A stretch of DNA of 64,000 bases from Theobroma cacao (Eukaryota > Streptophyta > Magnoliopsida > Malvales > Malvaceae). Positions 34,568-46,644 of the stretch are shown here, piece by piece. The stretch covers positions 18,762,919 through 18,826,918 of the forward strand of contig NC_030856.1 of assembly GCF_000208745.1 (NCBI RefSeq), read 5' to 3'. Numbering within the stretch: position 1 is the stretch's first letter; each line of letters starts with the position of its first letter. The notes below the pieces were generated by a model, which made no database searches, had not been told where the DNA came from, and was given only the letters and a program-made list of their open reading frames with translations. The translations under genes were made by a program, and so were the position numbers.

Positions 34568-35713
34568 TGTTGGCTCCATTAGTTTTTGATTATAATAAAA
34601 CATTCCCATTCATTTGTGTCTAATATCTCTACTTGAGTGTGCAGAACAAAAATTGTATCCAAATAATTAATCAATCATTCAAATGCACATATCAAAGAGC
34701 ATAGGAATAAGAAAGTCACAATTGATCAATGAGACAAAAGCCCCTTAGTCAATTAATGAAGAATTAGTAAGCTAAAATTTAAACCAGAAGTTGGCAGGCT
34801 GAAGAGTATTGAGAGACAGAAAAGACTTAGTTGAGCAAGGAATGGGTTAGTCGACTAAAAAGCTACTGCCAGAAATCTGGACTTCAAGACAAAACCAACT
34901 TAGTCAACCAAAAAATAAGTTAGTCGACTAAGTGCTCACTACCAGAAGCTGGAAACAAAAAACAGAGACAACTTAGTCGACTAAGACATAAGTTAGTCGA
35001 CTAAGAGCATTTTGTTAAAAAAATTTGAATTGTGCACTAGAAGACAGATTAACGGCTAAAACTGCAACAAAACTGTTTCCAATGGTCAGAAACTGTCTAA
35101 CACACTTCAGAGCTGATTTTCCAAGCATAAAAGGGACATCCAATGGCTAGAAATGTAATGAAGGCTTCCAGGAACACAAGAAAGCTCAAAAACTAGAAAA
35201 TATTCTCTGCTCATTTACTGCACTCAACTGCTATCCTTGTAATTGTGAACTGCACTTCACTTGGTACCACTTAGATCAACCTTGTGATCATAGGTACACT
35301 TTTATCACTTCTCTCCTTGTATTCTTAGAGTGAGCGAGTCACTCTAAGGGATTGATTCAAGCTAGAATTGCTTGATTGAGTCTAGGTTCTAACTTAGCCT
35401 TGAAAAGTTAGGTGTTGGGTTTTAGTTGATCCCGGTAAAAACTATTGTGAAAGGTTTTGGCTAAGCTTGGTAAAAGCCATTGTAAAAACTCGGTGAAAGC
35501 TTGTGAATTTCACCGTTCATAATGGATTAGTTTGGAAAATCTTTGGTTGAATAATCAAGGTAGTGGATGTTGGTCTTGGACCGAACCACTCTAAATTCTT
35601 GTGCATTGTCTACTCTGTTTTTATTTTCATTGCTTTTCAAATTTGTTCCTCATCTTACCAAGAGCCAAAAAGTGCTATTCACCCCCCTCTAGTACATTTA
35701 CTTGGGACCAACA
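34568..35713 (+). repeat. Solo LTR of the copia-2 family
   Basis: 1146 bp from TGTTGGCTCC to GGGACCAACA. The flanks GGAAC (34563-34567) and AGAAC (35714-35718) match at four of five bases, fitting an old TSD. Orientation is opposite to copia-2. It has no internal region. It carries three palindrome-pair units with TCGA-type centres at 34832/34852, 34905/34925 and 34978/34998: spacing exactly 20 bp, period exactly 73 bp. Confidence 0.9.
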
Positions 35714-35718
35714 AGAAC

Positions 35719-36310
35719 ACATGGGTTCATCACATTACACATTTTATAACATAAAACGTTTCATCAAGGGCTTGTTCCCAAGCATGATTTAGAGAAAAAA
35801 AGTCAAATATAATCATTTAAGTGCTTCATCTCAACACATAAGTATTTTCCAAAAATAATTTAATACAAGTTCACTCACTTGTCCTTGTTGATTCTTTTGA
35901 TCGACTCTAACTTCAACTAATGCTCCAAATGGACATGTGGGGCCTCATTGGAACCTCTTACAAACAATATAACCATAAAAAATATAACAGCCCATAAATC
36001 TAATTATTAGCCATCTTTAACAACTTAAAATCAACCCTAACTCATTTCTCACCTTGGTGGAGTTGTAGTAGAATTTTCTTAGTGAGGATTAAAAGGGGAA
36101 AACTCCTTCAAGAGTTTTTAAGCTAATTTTAAGAGTTTTCCTCTCTAAAAATGTTCTGCTAGTGAGAGAAAATGTAGAGAAAAAATTTTTTTTGAGGGTT
36201 TTTGAGGTGAAAAAGTGAAAGAGAACGAAAAATCCTATGAAAAAGTGTGCAAAAACATGAATTTTGGAGTTAGTATGAGAAGGTTACGGAGGTTTTAAGG
36301 TTTCTTTTCA
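35719..36310 (-). repeat. Family A-like LTR, inverted arm (A4), part 2
   Basis: Reverse complement of A3: CAAGTTCACTCACTTG near 35867, GACTCTAACTTCAACTAATG near 35905, and TCTCACCTTGGTGGAG near 36045 match 33330-33420 and 24100 on the other arm. It ends near 36310, where Athila-like LTR sequence starts. No coding region. Confidence 0.68.
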
Positions 36311-36856
36311 TGGAGGATGAAAAGTTTTGCAAAAAAGGAGAAAAGAAATGAGAGGAAGATGAAGAAGGTGCTGGAACTTTAGATATTTATCTCTAAAGTC
36401 AATCAAAGTTTCACGTAATTTACAAAAATGACCATTTTTGTTCTTCTGGTGCAATGCTTTCACTTTGACAAAGATTTTGACCACTTTTCGATCAGTATTG
36501 GATAAAGTGGTAAACATCAAAATTGTAGTTCTGCCTCCTAGATTTCTAATGGTCTAAAAATCATGTAATTTGGACTTCTACAGTGGGAGATATGCAAATA
36601 GAGAAACAGTCCATTATGCACCTTTCTTCACCAATTGAAATTATTTTTGATCCTACTCCTATAAAAGCATAAAATAATTATAAATAATGTAAAAATAACA
36701 TCATTAAATTAAAATAAACATTTAAACATAAATTAAACTAAGCTAATAAAATAAATAAAAATACCTAAATTCGATCCTAAATCTAGTCTAACTTAGACTA
36801 ATTAGGTATTTAATCTCCCATTAAATATGTGAATTTGATGCACTCATCAATCTACC
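36311..36856 (-). repeat. Athila-like LTR fragment
   Basis: 36502-36566 is, on the minus strand, the same block seen at 17168-17236 (GGCAGAACTACAATTTTGAT and neighbouring TTAGACCATTAG). 36660-36790 is A-rich with AATAAAAATACCTAAAT, like 5780-5850. Function unknown; truncated at both sides. Confidence 0.5.
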
Positions 36857-39800
36857 TAAAATACCCCATACTTTGATATGGTGATTAATAAAGTTGATCG
36901 GATGCAAATTGAGGTCAATTATAATGTTTAAAAGTGATGAAAGACGAAAGGAGTAGTTTAGGATAAAATGATCCGCACGCGAGAAAATAATAATAAAATA
37001 ATAATATTTTATCGGAGGAGAATTTGTAAGCTAAAAAGCGTGATTCGGAAGTCAATTGAGGCATAATAATGTATTTTGGGTACCAAGGAGACAAGATAAA
37101 CTTTTTAGAATAAAATAATATTTTATTAATAAAATAATATTAAAATATTAATATTTAGCCGGATGTCGAAATCAATCACGAAAAAGGATCATATGGTTGA
37201 TCAGAGTGGGGGAGAAGAAATACAAGTGAATTTTTGGAGAAATGAGTGACAAAAGTAAAATACGCATGTTTTGTTAAGTTGAACCAACACAGATAAGTAA
37301 ATATTTAAATATTGTGGTAATATCGCGTTGAGGTTCAATTTTTATATTTCTGTGGTACATGCATCGAGAAAGGAAGTTAAATGAAAATTGAAATTTTTAG
37401 ACGCATCAAAGAGATCGAATTTAAAACATAAAGATTGAAGGATTATGTAGTGAAATTAATGGAAGAAATAAAATAAATAAATAATGAAATAATAATATAA
37501 GTATATATATATATATATATTTGAATACCAACATGGGCAACCGCCCATGTGGTCAATAAAAAGAGTCAAAGACTCTTTACTTTGTTAGATGGAGGGGGCC
37601 GGCCATGTGGAGCAAAATGGTGAAGGAAGAAAAAAATTGTGAGGGGCTGGTCATGTTGGAACAATTTGAAAGATTCATGAAAAAATAAAAAAAATATAAA
37701 TATATATATATATATATAANATTCATGAAAGAATAATATATATATATATATAATTGAATAAGCTAAGTAAAGAAGACAAAGAAGAAGAGAAAAGTTGGCT
37801 GTGAGGGAGAGTAAAAAAAAACAAAAGAACAAAAGAAAGAAAGAAGAAAAAAGCAGTCGAGAGAAAGGAAGCAAAGGAAGGCTAAACAAGCTGAGTTAAG
37901 GGGGGCGATTTTACTGCCATTTAGAGAGGAAAAGGAGCTATTTTTCTGCTGATTTTGGGGGCTGAAAAGTGTAGCTTTGCTACTGGTTTTGGAGGTTGAA
38001 AAGTGCAGATTTTTACAGCTGATTTTGAAGGTTTTAAGGTGCTGTTTTGGTTGTTAATCCTTGTTGTTTTGGCTGCTAATTTTTGGAGACAAAAGTGCAG
38101 CTTAACTGCTGATTTTTTTGAGGAGAAATAGAGTAGCTTAGCTGCTGATTCTGAAGCTAATATGAGCAGTTTTAGCTGCTGAAAATTGAAGGTTGAAAGG
38201 CAAGAAAGTGTGGCCAGTGGTGAGGGGAAGAAATTTGGGACAGTTTATGCATGTGAGAAAAGAAAAGGAAAGCCAAGCAAGGGCTGCTGGACGGTGGAAG
38301 AAAGAAAGAAAGAAAAGAAAAGAAAGTAACAAGAAAGGAAAATGGGCATGACCTAACAAGAAAGGAAAATGGGCATGGCTCAACAAGAAAGAAAAATGGG
38401 CATGGCCCAACAGAAATAAGTTGAAGAGAGATCATAAAGGAGCCCAAAAACAACAAAGGAAGAAAAGTCCAAAAGAAAAGGAAGGTGGAGACTTGGGCCA
38501 ACCTAGCCTAATTGGGTAAAATTTCTTTACTTTTTTCCATGGCTTATTGTGAACTTGGACTATATGGAGGCTAACTCATTTTATTTAATTATACATTGGT
38601 TAGCTGGTGATATGAAGTAAATTTAAGTTGCTTAAAAGGTTGAAATAGGCACTTAATACCATAAATAAGTTACTGACGTTAATAATCTAAAGAATTATGT
38701 GAGTAAAGGATGCAATTAATTATAGTAAATATGTATTAAGATGTGAATTAGGTGAGTGAATTTATGATAGAATGGGAGAGAGAGAGAAGTGGAATGGATG
38801 CACTAAATGTATTGGATTTAAATTGTTGCTAGGAAAGTTGTTGTGGAAGCGTGTCGAACGAAGTATATGATTGGCAATTAGGACTAATTGTACGCGTATA
38901 CTAATCAATAGCGACGTAGTAATCCCGCTATTGTGAGGTGAGTAACCTTACCATCATTTTAATTATCTAAAGTATGTTTTTATTCGATTTTAGTGAAATT
39001 TTATGAAAATGAGTTTAAATGGTAAATCTTTGTGTTTTACAAACAAAATGTGTTTACATGAAAAGATTTTATAAATTGTCTTGAAATTGAATAATGATTT
39101 TGAAAAACAGAGTAATTGGAGACCACTTGTTATGTTGTAAATTTATGATTTGAATCAAATGGCTTATGACAATATTTGCATGAATGGCTGAATTGGTATT
39201 TGTGCTGAAACATATGAAATGTGTATTTAGTCTTGAAAGGCTGTGAATTACAATAATTGCCATATCATGTTATTGAATTTTATTGTATGGTGGTTTAGCT
39301 TGCTACAGTGGGCGGGTTCTGTGGACCAACCTATTAAAGGGGTACGGAATTTGGATATATATATATGTACCTCGGTCGAAGAGGCACGTAAAGTATCTTC
39401 TGAGGTATGGATAGAGTTCACGTCATGCCGAACCACATCGTGATGATGAACTCAGCTAATGCCAAGGAACGACTGTGTTTTTTTTAAACTAAAAATATGT
39501 TTTACGTGTATACAAAATTTTAACAGCCTTGGCGGGCTCGAGTGTACGGCTCTGATCAAGGTGTCATCAAGTACTATTTGATGGCATGAGCCAAATGTTT
39601 ATGGAAGTCATAAGCCTTAATGAGAAATTAAATGAAATACAACCATTTGCATGGGTTGGGATGAAATTTTCAAATTGAGAAATACATAATATGATGGGAT
39701 GTTTTGATTGTCTCCTTTTACTCTGCTTTAGCTGACTTAAATGATGTTTGTTTACTCACTGAGATTTTATAATCTCACCACCCTCATTTTCACCCATTTC

Positions 39801-40432
39801 AGGATCAGAGTAGGCTATAGATAGCTGATTCCATCGAGGGCTTCCATTGGATTGCGTTCTTCAAACCGTAGGTTCACAGTTTTCCTTAATTCTGGTTAAT
39901 TATGGGCACACTTGATATTGTAAATTAAATTAATTTAAATACTCTGGTTTACTGCGTTACAGTATGAATGAATTTATTTTGTTTTTACGCTACAAAATGT
40001 ATTTATGTATAACTTTAAAATTACTATTTGTTAAGAAAATAAAAATATTTTATTGAATATTTTGTTTTACCTTCTTATTATATTCAAACAATTATAATTT
40101 CATTTTAAATAAAGGTTTTAGATGCTTAAACTTATTTCTGATTATGAATTATGTGATTTGTACTTGCTTACTACATTTTTAGCTGATTTCGAAATTTTCA
40201 GTGAAAAATGACCAAAATGCCAATGTGAGACGAAAATTTTTATTTTATCTGTTTTAAATTGGAAATGGCTCAAAATCTTTTAGAACATGATATTTGGCAA
40301 CGGTTACTCACCGAGGAAATGAGAAACTGATATTAAGCCTTGCGGGGTTCCGGTTGGCATTTCGGGTAATGAGTGTCCATCGGGACACAGCGGCAGTTGT
40401 CACAGGCTCGAGAGGAGTTCCGGGTCGTGACA
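36857..40432 (+). repeat. Chimeric solo LTR (A-like head, B-like tail), TSD CTACC
   Basis: 3576 bp flanked by CTACC at 36852-36856 and 40433-40437. About the first 480 bp follow the family A start (ACCCCATACTTTGATATGG, then AGTAAATATTTAAATATTGTGG). From about 38935 it follows family B (GGTGAGTAACCTTACC through GGGTCGTGACA). The middle has a repeated GCTGATTTTGAAGG phrase (37940-38180), interrupted TA runs with one N (37500-37752), and three 27-bp repeats (38325-38410). The reading frames over the repeats are not genes. Confidence 0.88.
38325..38410. repeat. 27-bp tandem repeat
   Basis: Three copies of a unit containing AAATGGGCATGGCYCAAC, with the ATGGGCATG phrase starting at 38342, 38369 and 38396. 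A 27-bp period keeps frame, which produces the 9-residue repeat seen in the minus-strand frame. Confidence 0.85.
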
Positions 40433-40437
40433 CTACC

Positions 40438-40821
40438 TCTAGTTACGCATCTATGGAGGTTGAGGTTGCACAAGCACCCACGCCCAGAGTCACTCCGCTG
40501 GTAGTCAAGGGTCTTTGTATGTGTATATGGTAGTTTAAATGTAAATTGTTAGATTTGTTGTAAACATTATATGTGTGGTTTGATTAATATTGTCGCCATA
40601 GGCTGGCATGCGATAATACTATTTGAGAATGATATATTCTTGGTTGTCACGATTGATTCCTGAAGGAATTATTATTGAAAATTACGAACTGTGGATTTTA
40701 GAGAAATATGGGCGACAGATGGACTAATGAACAAGTTTATATAAAAAGGCTTGCTTAGGCCTAATGGGCTATGCCTATTGGGCCCATGCACTGGTCATGG
40801 CTTGGGATTTGGGCTATGACA
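40438..40821 (+). repeat. Family A LTR, 3' end
   Basis: Carries AGTCACTCCGCTGGTAGTC, the GGGCCCATGCACTGGTCATG block and the terminal GGGCTATGACA. The inverted copy at 22690-23105 matches it. It is followed by TTAAT (40822-40826), the same pentamer that precedes the family A LTR start at 20543. Confidence 0.75.
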
Positions 40822-40826
40822 TTAAT

Positions 40827-41099
40827 AATCTCTGTTAGTTTAATCAACTATTTAAAATCAAGTGCTTAGATAAGATCAACTTTGTTATAAATTTAATACT
40901 TAGTGAAAATGGGTGCAAATCTCTATGGGAAATGATACTCAATTTACTTTTATATTACTTGAATGGCCACATGCACTTACATGTATTAAATCAACAGCAC
41001 AGATACAAGAAGTCATTCATAATTTCATTGCCATTCCCTATGATTAATATATCATCAACACAGGATTAACAATTTCTTACATATCTAATTTAAATAGTA
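40827..41099 (+). other. Possible Tat/Athila leader fragment
   Basis: GGGTGCAAATCTCTATGGGA followed by ATGATACTC and GCACTTACATG resembles the conserved sequence just before the primer-binding site of Tat-type elements. No primer-binding site or gag follows. This is a weak call. Confidence 0.4.
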
Positions 41100-41229
41100 A
41101 GAAAAAAAAGTCTCTCTAAATTAGGGTTTATGGGAGTTGTGGGTTGAGAGTTAAGGTAGCCGTCACATTTTGATTTTCAGAGCTTGGCTTTCAGTTATTA
41201 GTTGTTTAATTTTCTAGTTCTTATTAACG

Positions 41230-42690
41230 AATCTAGTATTGGTTGGTATGGAAGAATTGGAGTTTAAGTAAAAGGGACACCATCTAATGGAGGATGAGAC
41301 TTGCACATAGAAGATCCATTCTGATTTAGATGAGAGAACAACTCAAGCTAGAGGAGATTTCTGTCTATTAGGATTGATGTGGGAACTAAAATTTATAAAC
41401 AATGATGCTTTGATAAGGATATTGGGAAATCTGTGGAGGTTGAATGGCCAACTATTTAGGAAAAAAATTGCTGATAATAAATATTTGTTTACTATTACCT
41501 ACAAGAGATATCATGATTGAGTTTTAATGGGGAAGCCGCGGTGCTTTGATTGGAACTTGCTGGTATTGATGGATTTCAAAGAGGACTGTATGGATCGTAC
41601 TAAGATGGAATTTAATATGGAGGAATTTTGGATACAAATTGTAATGGCCTCGTTGAAATTGATGAATGGTGTGATGGCTAAGGCTATTAGGAATATGGTT
41701 GGTAGGTTTGTCAAGGTCAATGGGGATGACAGTGATCTAAGGCAAAGGTTTATGAGTATAAGGGTTATTCTGGACCTATCGAAATCACTGAAAAGGGGTG
41801 TAATGCTAGTGGATGATGATAATCAAACTTGATGGGTTAAAATTCAATAGGAACAACTCCCCAGGTTTTGTTACAGGTGTGGAGTGATGGGGCATAATGA
41901 CACAAATTGTAGGAATCAATAGGTGGATGAATTAGGTAAGGAAATCTTGAACAAATATGGTCCCTTTCTACTAGCGATGCCGAAAAGAATGCCACCAGAA
42001 ACTATGATACAGGGTACGACTCATAACAAGTAGAATATTGCAACTAATAGCACATATGAGATGTAAGGAATTCAAGTAACCACAAGGGGAAAGATAAAGG
42101 ACACCGATTCACAAATGTAATGGTAGATGAATTCTTGTTGGATGGACATAATTCATTGGCATCTTCTAGTAATAATTTGGGTGGATATAGAAGTAAACAA
42201 ATCAAAAGAATTTAAATGATGAGCAATAAGTGTCTAATGATGAGACTAGTGGACATAGCAGCAAAAGGGCAGAATGTAATGATGAATTGGGTAGTCGGGT
42301 TGATATAGTGGAAGGTATAAAATCTTGAAATGTTGTTGAAGATGTTGTTAATGATTGTAATCAAGCCTGGTCTGATGCAAGGAATGATGTGGGATTTCGA
42401 CATTTAAACGGTAGGAAGGGTGTTAATGAGGATTTAAGTGAGTAGATTGATCATAGAGAGAATGACAAAACCAATAATAATTTATTCTTGGTTAATACAC
42501 AATTAGTGAGTCACGATCAACAACAATGTTTTGTTAGGGTGCAAGAACTTGAAGCTATGGACAATAAGGATGCTCAAAATACCAGTGTGGAACTAAGGAA
42601 GGAAAATTTAGTATAAGTCACAATTCAATTGATTTCAAGCAGAGTATTGAGCTCTAAAAATCTGAGAGGTAGAAAAATAAAAATGGGGAA
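41230..42690 (+). pseudogene. LINE ORF1, nucleic-acid-binding protein
   Basis: ORF1 of plant LINEs makes an RNA-binding protein with a DUF4283 domain and a zinc knuckle. Pieces seen are NDALIRILGNLWRLNGQLF (about 41402-41460), CFDWNLLVLMDF (41541-41580), EFWIQIVMASLKLMNGVMAK and GVMLVDDDNQT (to 41832). The knuckle CYRCGVMGHNDTNC lies at about 41872-41915. A stop near 41518 and TGA at 41830, plus others, break it. The tail after 42000 is poorly conserved. The start ATG at about 41229 is the first in context. Confidence 0.8.
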
Positions 42691-42695
42691 GAAAT

Positions 42696-43523
42696 TGTTA
42701 GTGTAAGCCCTACAAGCCAATCAATTTTGTGCTTGTAAAACACTACATTAATTAGTCATATTTCATGTTAAATACATTATAGATATTTTATATAATGTAT
42801 GAGGTATTTCTTTATCCATGAGTTTATTTATAAAGGGTTATGAGAGACATATGTAGATAAAGTCCTTGGAACATAGTGGCCTTGCAAAGAAACTATAAAG
42901 GTTATAATTATGAGATTCTTATATATCAAAGCCTTGTTCCTAAATATGTTACTAGTCATTGTATTGTCAAGAATAAGGACATTGACAATGCTCAAAGGCT
43001 AGTACATGCTAAGCCTCCTTACTTTGGAAGTAAGTAATTGATCGCATATGTTGAAGTATGTGAGATACTTTGGGATAGTTTGTGGGTGCTTGTTAAGAAA
43101 CAAGTTCATTGAACATGACCCGCTATGAGAGTTTCATTTGGTATTTCACTCCAGTGTATATGGAAATACTCCCATGTGTCAGTAGTGTAAGTAATCCTTA
43201 GACTTGTGATATCAAGTCATCTTGTATGTGAATTGTCATGCTTTGATTTCACTTCTATGGGTCTAGAGGTGACCAAATGCTTAAACATGAAGCATGCAAA
43301 GATGAATAAGTAGTTTAGAGAGGATTTATTACCCCAAGTGATTTGAAGGGGACATATCTCATTTGCTCCTGGCTTATATTGATTAAAAGTCCTTGGCCAA
43401 GGCAATCTTGATAGGTAAGTATAGAAGCTGCAAGCCTAATATGGATAAGTTAAAAAGTAGACACCGAGCCAGGCTTTCTATCTATTTGGGATATATGATG
43501 AAAGGATTTAATTACATTGAAAT
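42696..43523 (+). repeat. Family C copia LTR, part 1
   Basis: Starts TGTTAGTGTAAGCCCTACAA right after GAAAT. Its first 320 bp closely match the 3' LTR at 63677-64000. It is inserted in the LINE and interrupted at 43524 by a family B solo LTR. Confidence 0.85.
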
Positions 43524-46500
43524 TGTCAAGCCCGACCTTATAAAATACTTGTCATGTCATTCACATGATTGACAATATGCTTGCATACTTGGAAAGCCCC
43601 GAAAGAAAAATTGTTAAAAGACGACAATGTACTAAATGGTACAATTAAGTTAATTTAAGCCTCGAACTAGATCAAATAGAGAATTTAAAATGAAATTAAG
43701 AATATTAAAGTCCCAGAATGGTTTAATATGATGATTTGGAGTTCGAGGATCAATTTGAAGTCAAACCAAAATTTTTACTGTCTACGGGCAAAATGGTCAT
43801 TTGCCACCTAGGGACATAATGGGAATTTTTAGAAAAGAATTTTTTTGGCCCCATTTCACTTATTGGAGTACGATTTGAGTATTGGAGTATAATTTGAGGG
43901 TTTGGTAGTGAAAAAGTTTAATTTCGGTGATTTTTAGAGTGTAGGGGCGAAATCGTAATTTTGCTACTCGCGGATAAAATTTGAGATTTTGAGAGAATTT
44001 AGATCAAATTTGTCAAATTGGAGAATGGTATGAGTATAAGGGATGAAAAATATGTCTATGGGCAATTTTTCAGTTTTTGGAGCAAAAATGTAATTTTTGA
44101 CTTTTACGGGGGCAAAAGTGTACATTTTAAAAATTACTCCACCAAGACTTTGGATAAGTCTGAGAATTTTATCTAAGCTATGGATATGTGGGACAAGTGT
44201 ATGGTGAAAATTTGGAAACAAATGGATGGCTAGAATTTAAGGAATTAATAAAACATTAAAAAAATGAATAAAATAATATTATATTATTTTAGCCTTTAAA
44301 AAGGTAAAAATTCCGGAATTCTCATCTTCTTCAGCTGTCCAAACCAGGGGAGAAAAGGGGAAAAAAAAAAACAAGAATCCTACCTGAAAAATTTGGGGAA
44401 AATCAAGAGAAATCAAGAAATCAAGCATTAAAAAGGTAAATTTCATTGATTTTCCTTGTGATTTTCACTACCCATGCATTTTTTTCTCATTTCCATGCAA
44501 AATTAGAAAGTGGGTATGGACACCCATGCTGGCCAAACCTCCATGGATGAGTTTTGAGCTTGATTTTTGGTTGATTTTAATTGAATTAAGTGATTTTAGT
44601 TAAGTTATATTGAAATATAGCAAAAATAAGCTAGAAATATAATTTTCTCCCATTGAAACCCATTATGCTGAATTTTCTAGGGGAATATTGGCTGCTGATC
44701 TTGATGGTTATTTGAGGAATTATGATGAATAATGATGAATTATGAGCCTAGAAAAATAATGGAAATTTTCGGAGCAAAAATACAAATTTTTACCCACTAG
44801 GGGTATTTTCGTAATTTGTTATCGGGACTGATAATTTGCACCACACTGAGGGACATTAAGTCAATTTGGGTGCAATTGAGGTATAGAAACTGAAAAAAAT
44901 TAATTTGGAGTTTAAACGGACGCGTATATCGATTTATCGGGTAAAAGACCGAAATAGGCTAACACCGCATTTAGGCAAAAATTTAGACATTTTTGCATTC
45001 CATATCAAGCATTAGTAGTCTAAATTAGTTTAATTTCAATTTAGTACCAATGTGGTGAATTTCTCGATTTTGTACTGTGTCAAGGTGGTGAGTCCTCCGA
45101 TAAAGGCAAGGGAATTGCACCCGAGGACCAATAGTCTGAGTATTTCGAAAATCCCCACTCTAGACACGGTGAGTAACCTTACCATCATTTTAATTATCTA
45201 AAGTATGTTTTTATTCGGTTTTGGTGAATTTTATGAAAATGAGTTCAAATGGTAAATTTTTATGTTTTGTAAACAAAATGAGTTTAAATGAAAATATTTT
45301 ATAAATTGTCTTGAAACGAAATAACGATTTTGAAAATAGAGTAATTGGAGACCACTGATATGTTGTAAATTTAAAATTGAATTAATGGCTTATGTTATTG
45401 TATTGGCATGACTGGCTGGGCTGTGTTTTTTATGAATTGTATGAATTGCTTTATTTTACCCTTGCAGGCTGGGTAGTAATATATTAGCCCTGTCATGCTG
45501 TCAAAATTTTATTGTATGGTGGGTTTGACCTGCTGCAGTGGGCTGGATTCTGTGGACTAGCCTATTAGAGGGGCACGGAATCCTGTTATATTTTTACCTC
45601 GGTTGGAGAGGCGAGTAGGGTAACTCCCGAGGTATAACTTTTAGAGTTCACTTCACGCCAAACCACCACGTGAAGGGGAACTCGGCCAACGCCAAGGAAT
45701 GGCTATGTTTTCAAAATAAAAACATGACTTTCTAATAGCCTTGGCGGACTCAGTTGGGATAGCCCTCGGCCAAGGTATCCCAGATAACTGAGTATGATAA
45801 TAATTTTTGGCATGAGCCAAGCTTTTTAAGAAATTCATAAGCCATACTAATTACTTGCTTTAAATAAATTGATTTCATTTGGTTGAAATAAGTTGAAGGA
45901 TGATAAATCACAGTTTGATGAAATATTTTAATAGTCTCATTTTACTCGACTTTAGATATTTTGAGTGATGTTTGTTTACTCACTGGGATTTTATAATCTC
46001 ACCACCCTCATTTTCACCCATTTCAGGCTCAGAATAGATTGTAGATAACTGATATCAGCGAGGATTACAACTGAACTTGCCACATCCAAAGACTGTAGGT
46101 TCATTTCTTTTGATACTTTTGGTCATTCGTGGGCCCACGTGTCACTGTAAATTAAATTCTATACTTTGGTTATCTGTATTACGGTATGTAAGAATTTACT
46201 TTGCATTTATGTTATAAAAATTATTTATGCAGTGTTCTTAAAATATCTTTTTATGTGAAAATTGAATATTTTATTTAATATTTTTATTTTATTATAATAG
46301 TCATAATTTCATTTTAAACGAATGTTTTAGACATCCAAATTATTTTTTATTATGAAATATGTGTTTTCCACTTACATACTATATTTTTAGATGATTTTGA
46401 GATTTTTGGGATAAATGACCAAAATACCCCTGTGAGATGGAAATTATTATTTTATTTGTTTAAGTTGGAAACAGTTTTAAATCTTTTAGAATGTGGTATT

Positions 46501-46639
46501 TGGAAACAGTTACCCACAGGGGAAGTGAGAAGCTGATATTAAAGCCTTGCGGGGTTTCGGTTGACATTCCAGGCAATGAATGTCGATCGAGACGTCGCGG
46601 CGGTTGTCACGGGCTCGATGGGAGTTCCGGGTCGTGACA
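43524..46639 (+). repeat. Solo LTR of family B, TSD GAAAT
   Basis: 3116 bp from TGTCAAGCCCGACCTTATAA to GGGTCGTGACA, with perfect TSD GAAAT at 43519-43523 and 46640-46644. No coding region. This is the most complete plus-orientation reference copy of family B in the window and defines the boundaries of the truncated copies. Confidence 0.93.
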
Positions 46640-46644
46640 GAAAT

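Noticed and set aside
38138..38501. Hydrophobic minus-strand frames that look membrane-like
   Set aside because: They come from purine-rich plus-strand DNA and a 27-bp repeat that keeps frame; the sequence is an LTR.
41511..41720. Minus-strand frame opposite LINE ORF1
   Set aside because: It is a shadow of the plus-strand DUF4283 coding, which has clear family residues.
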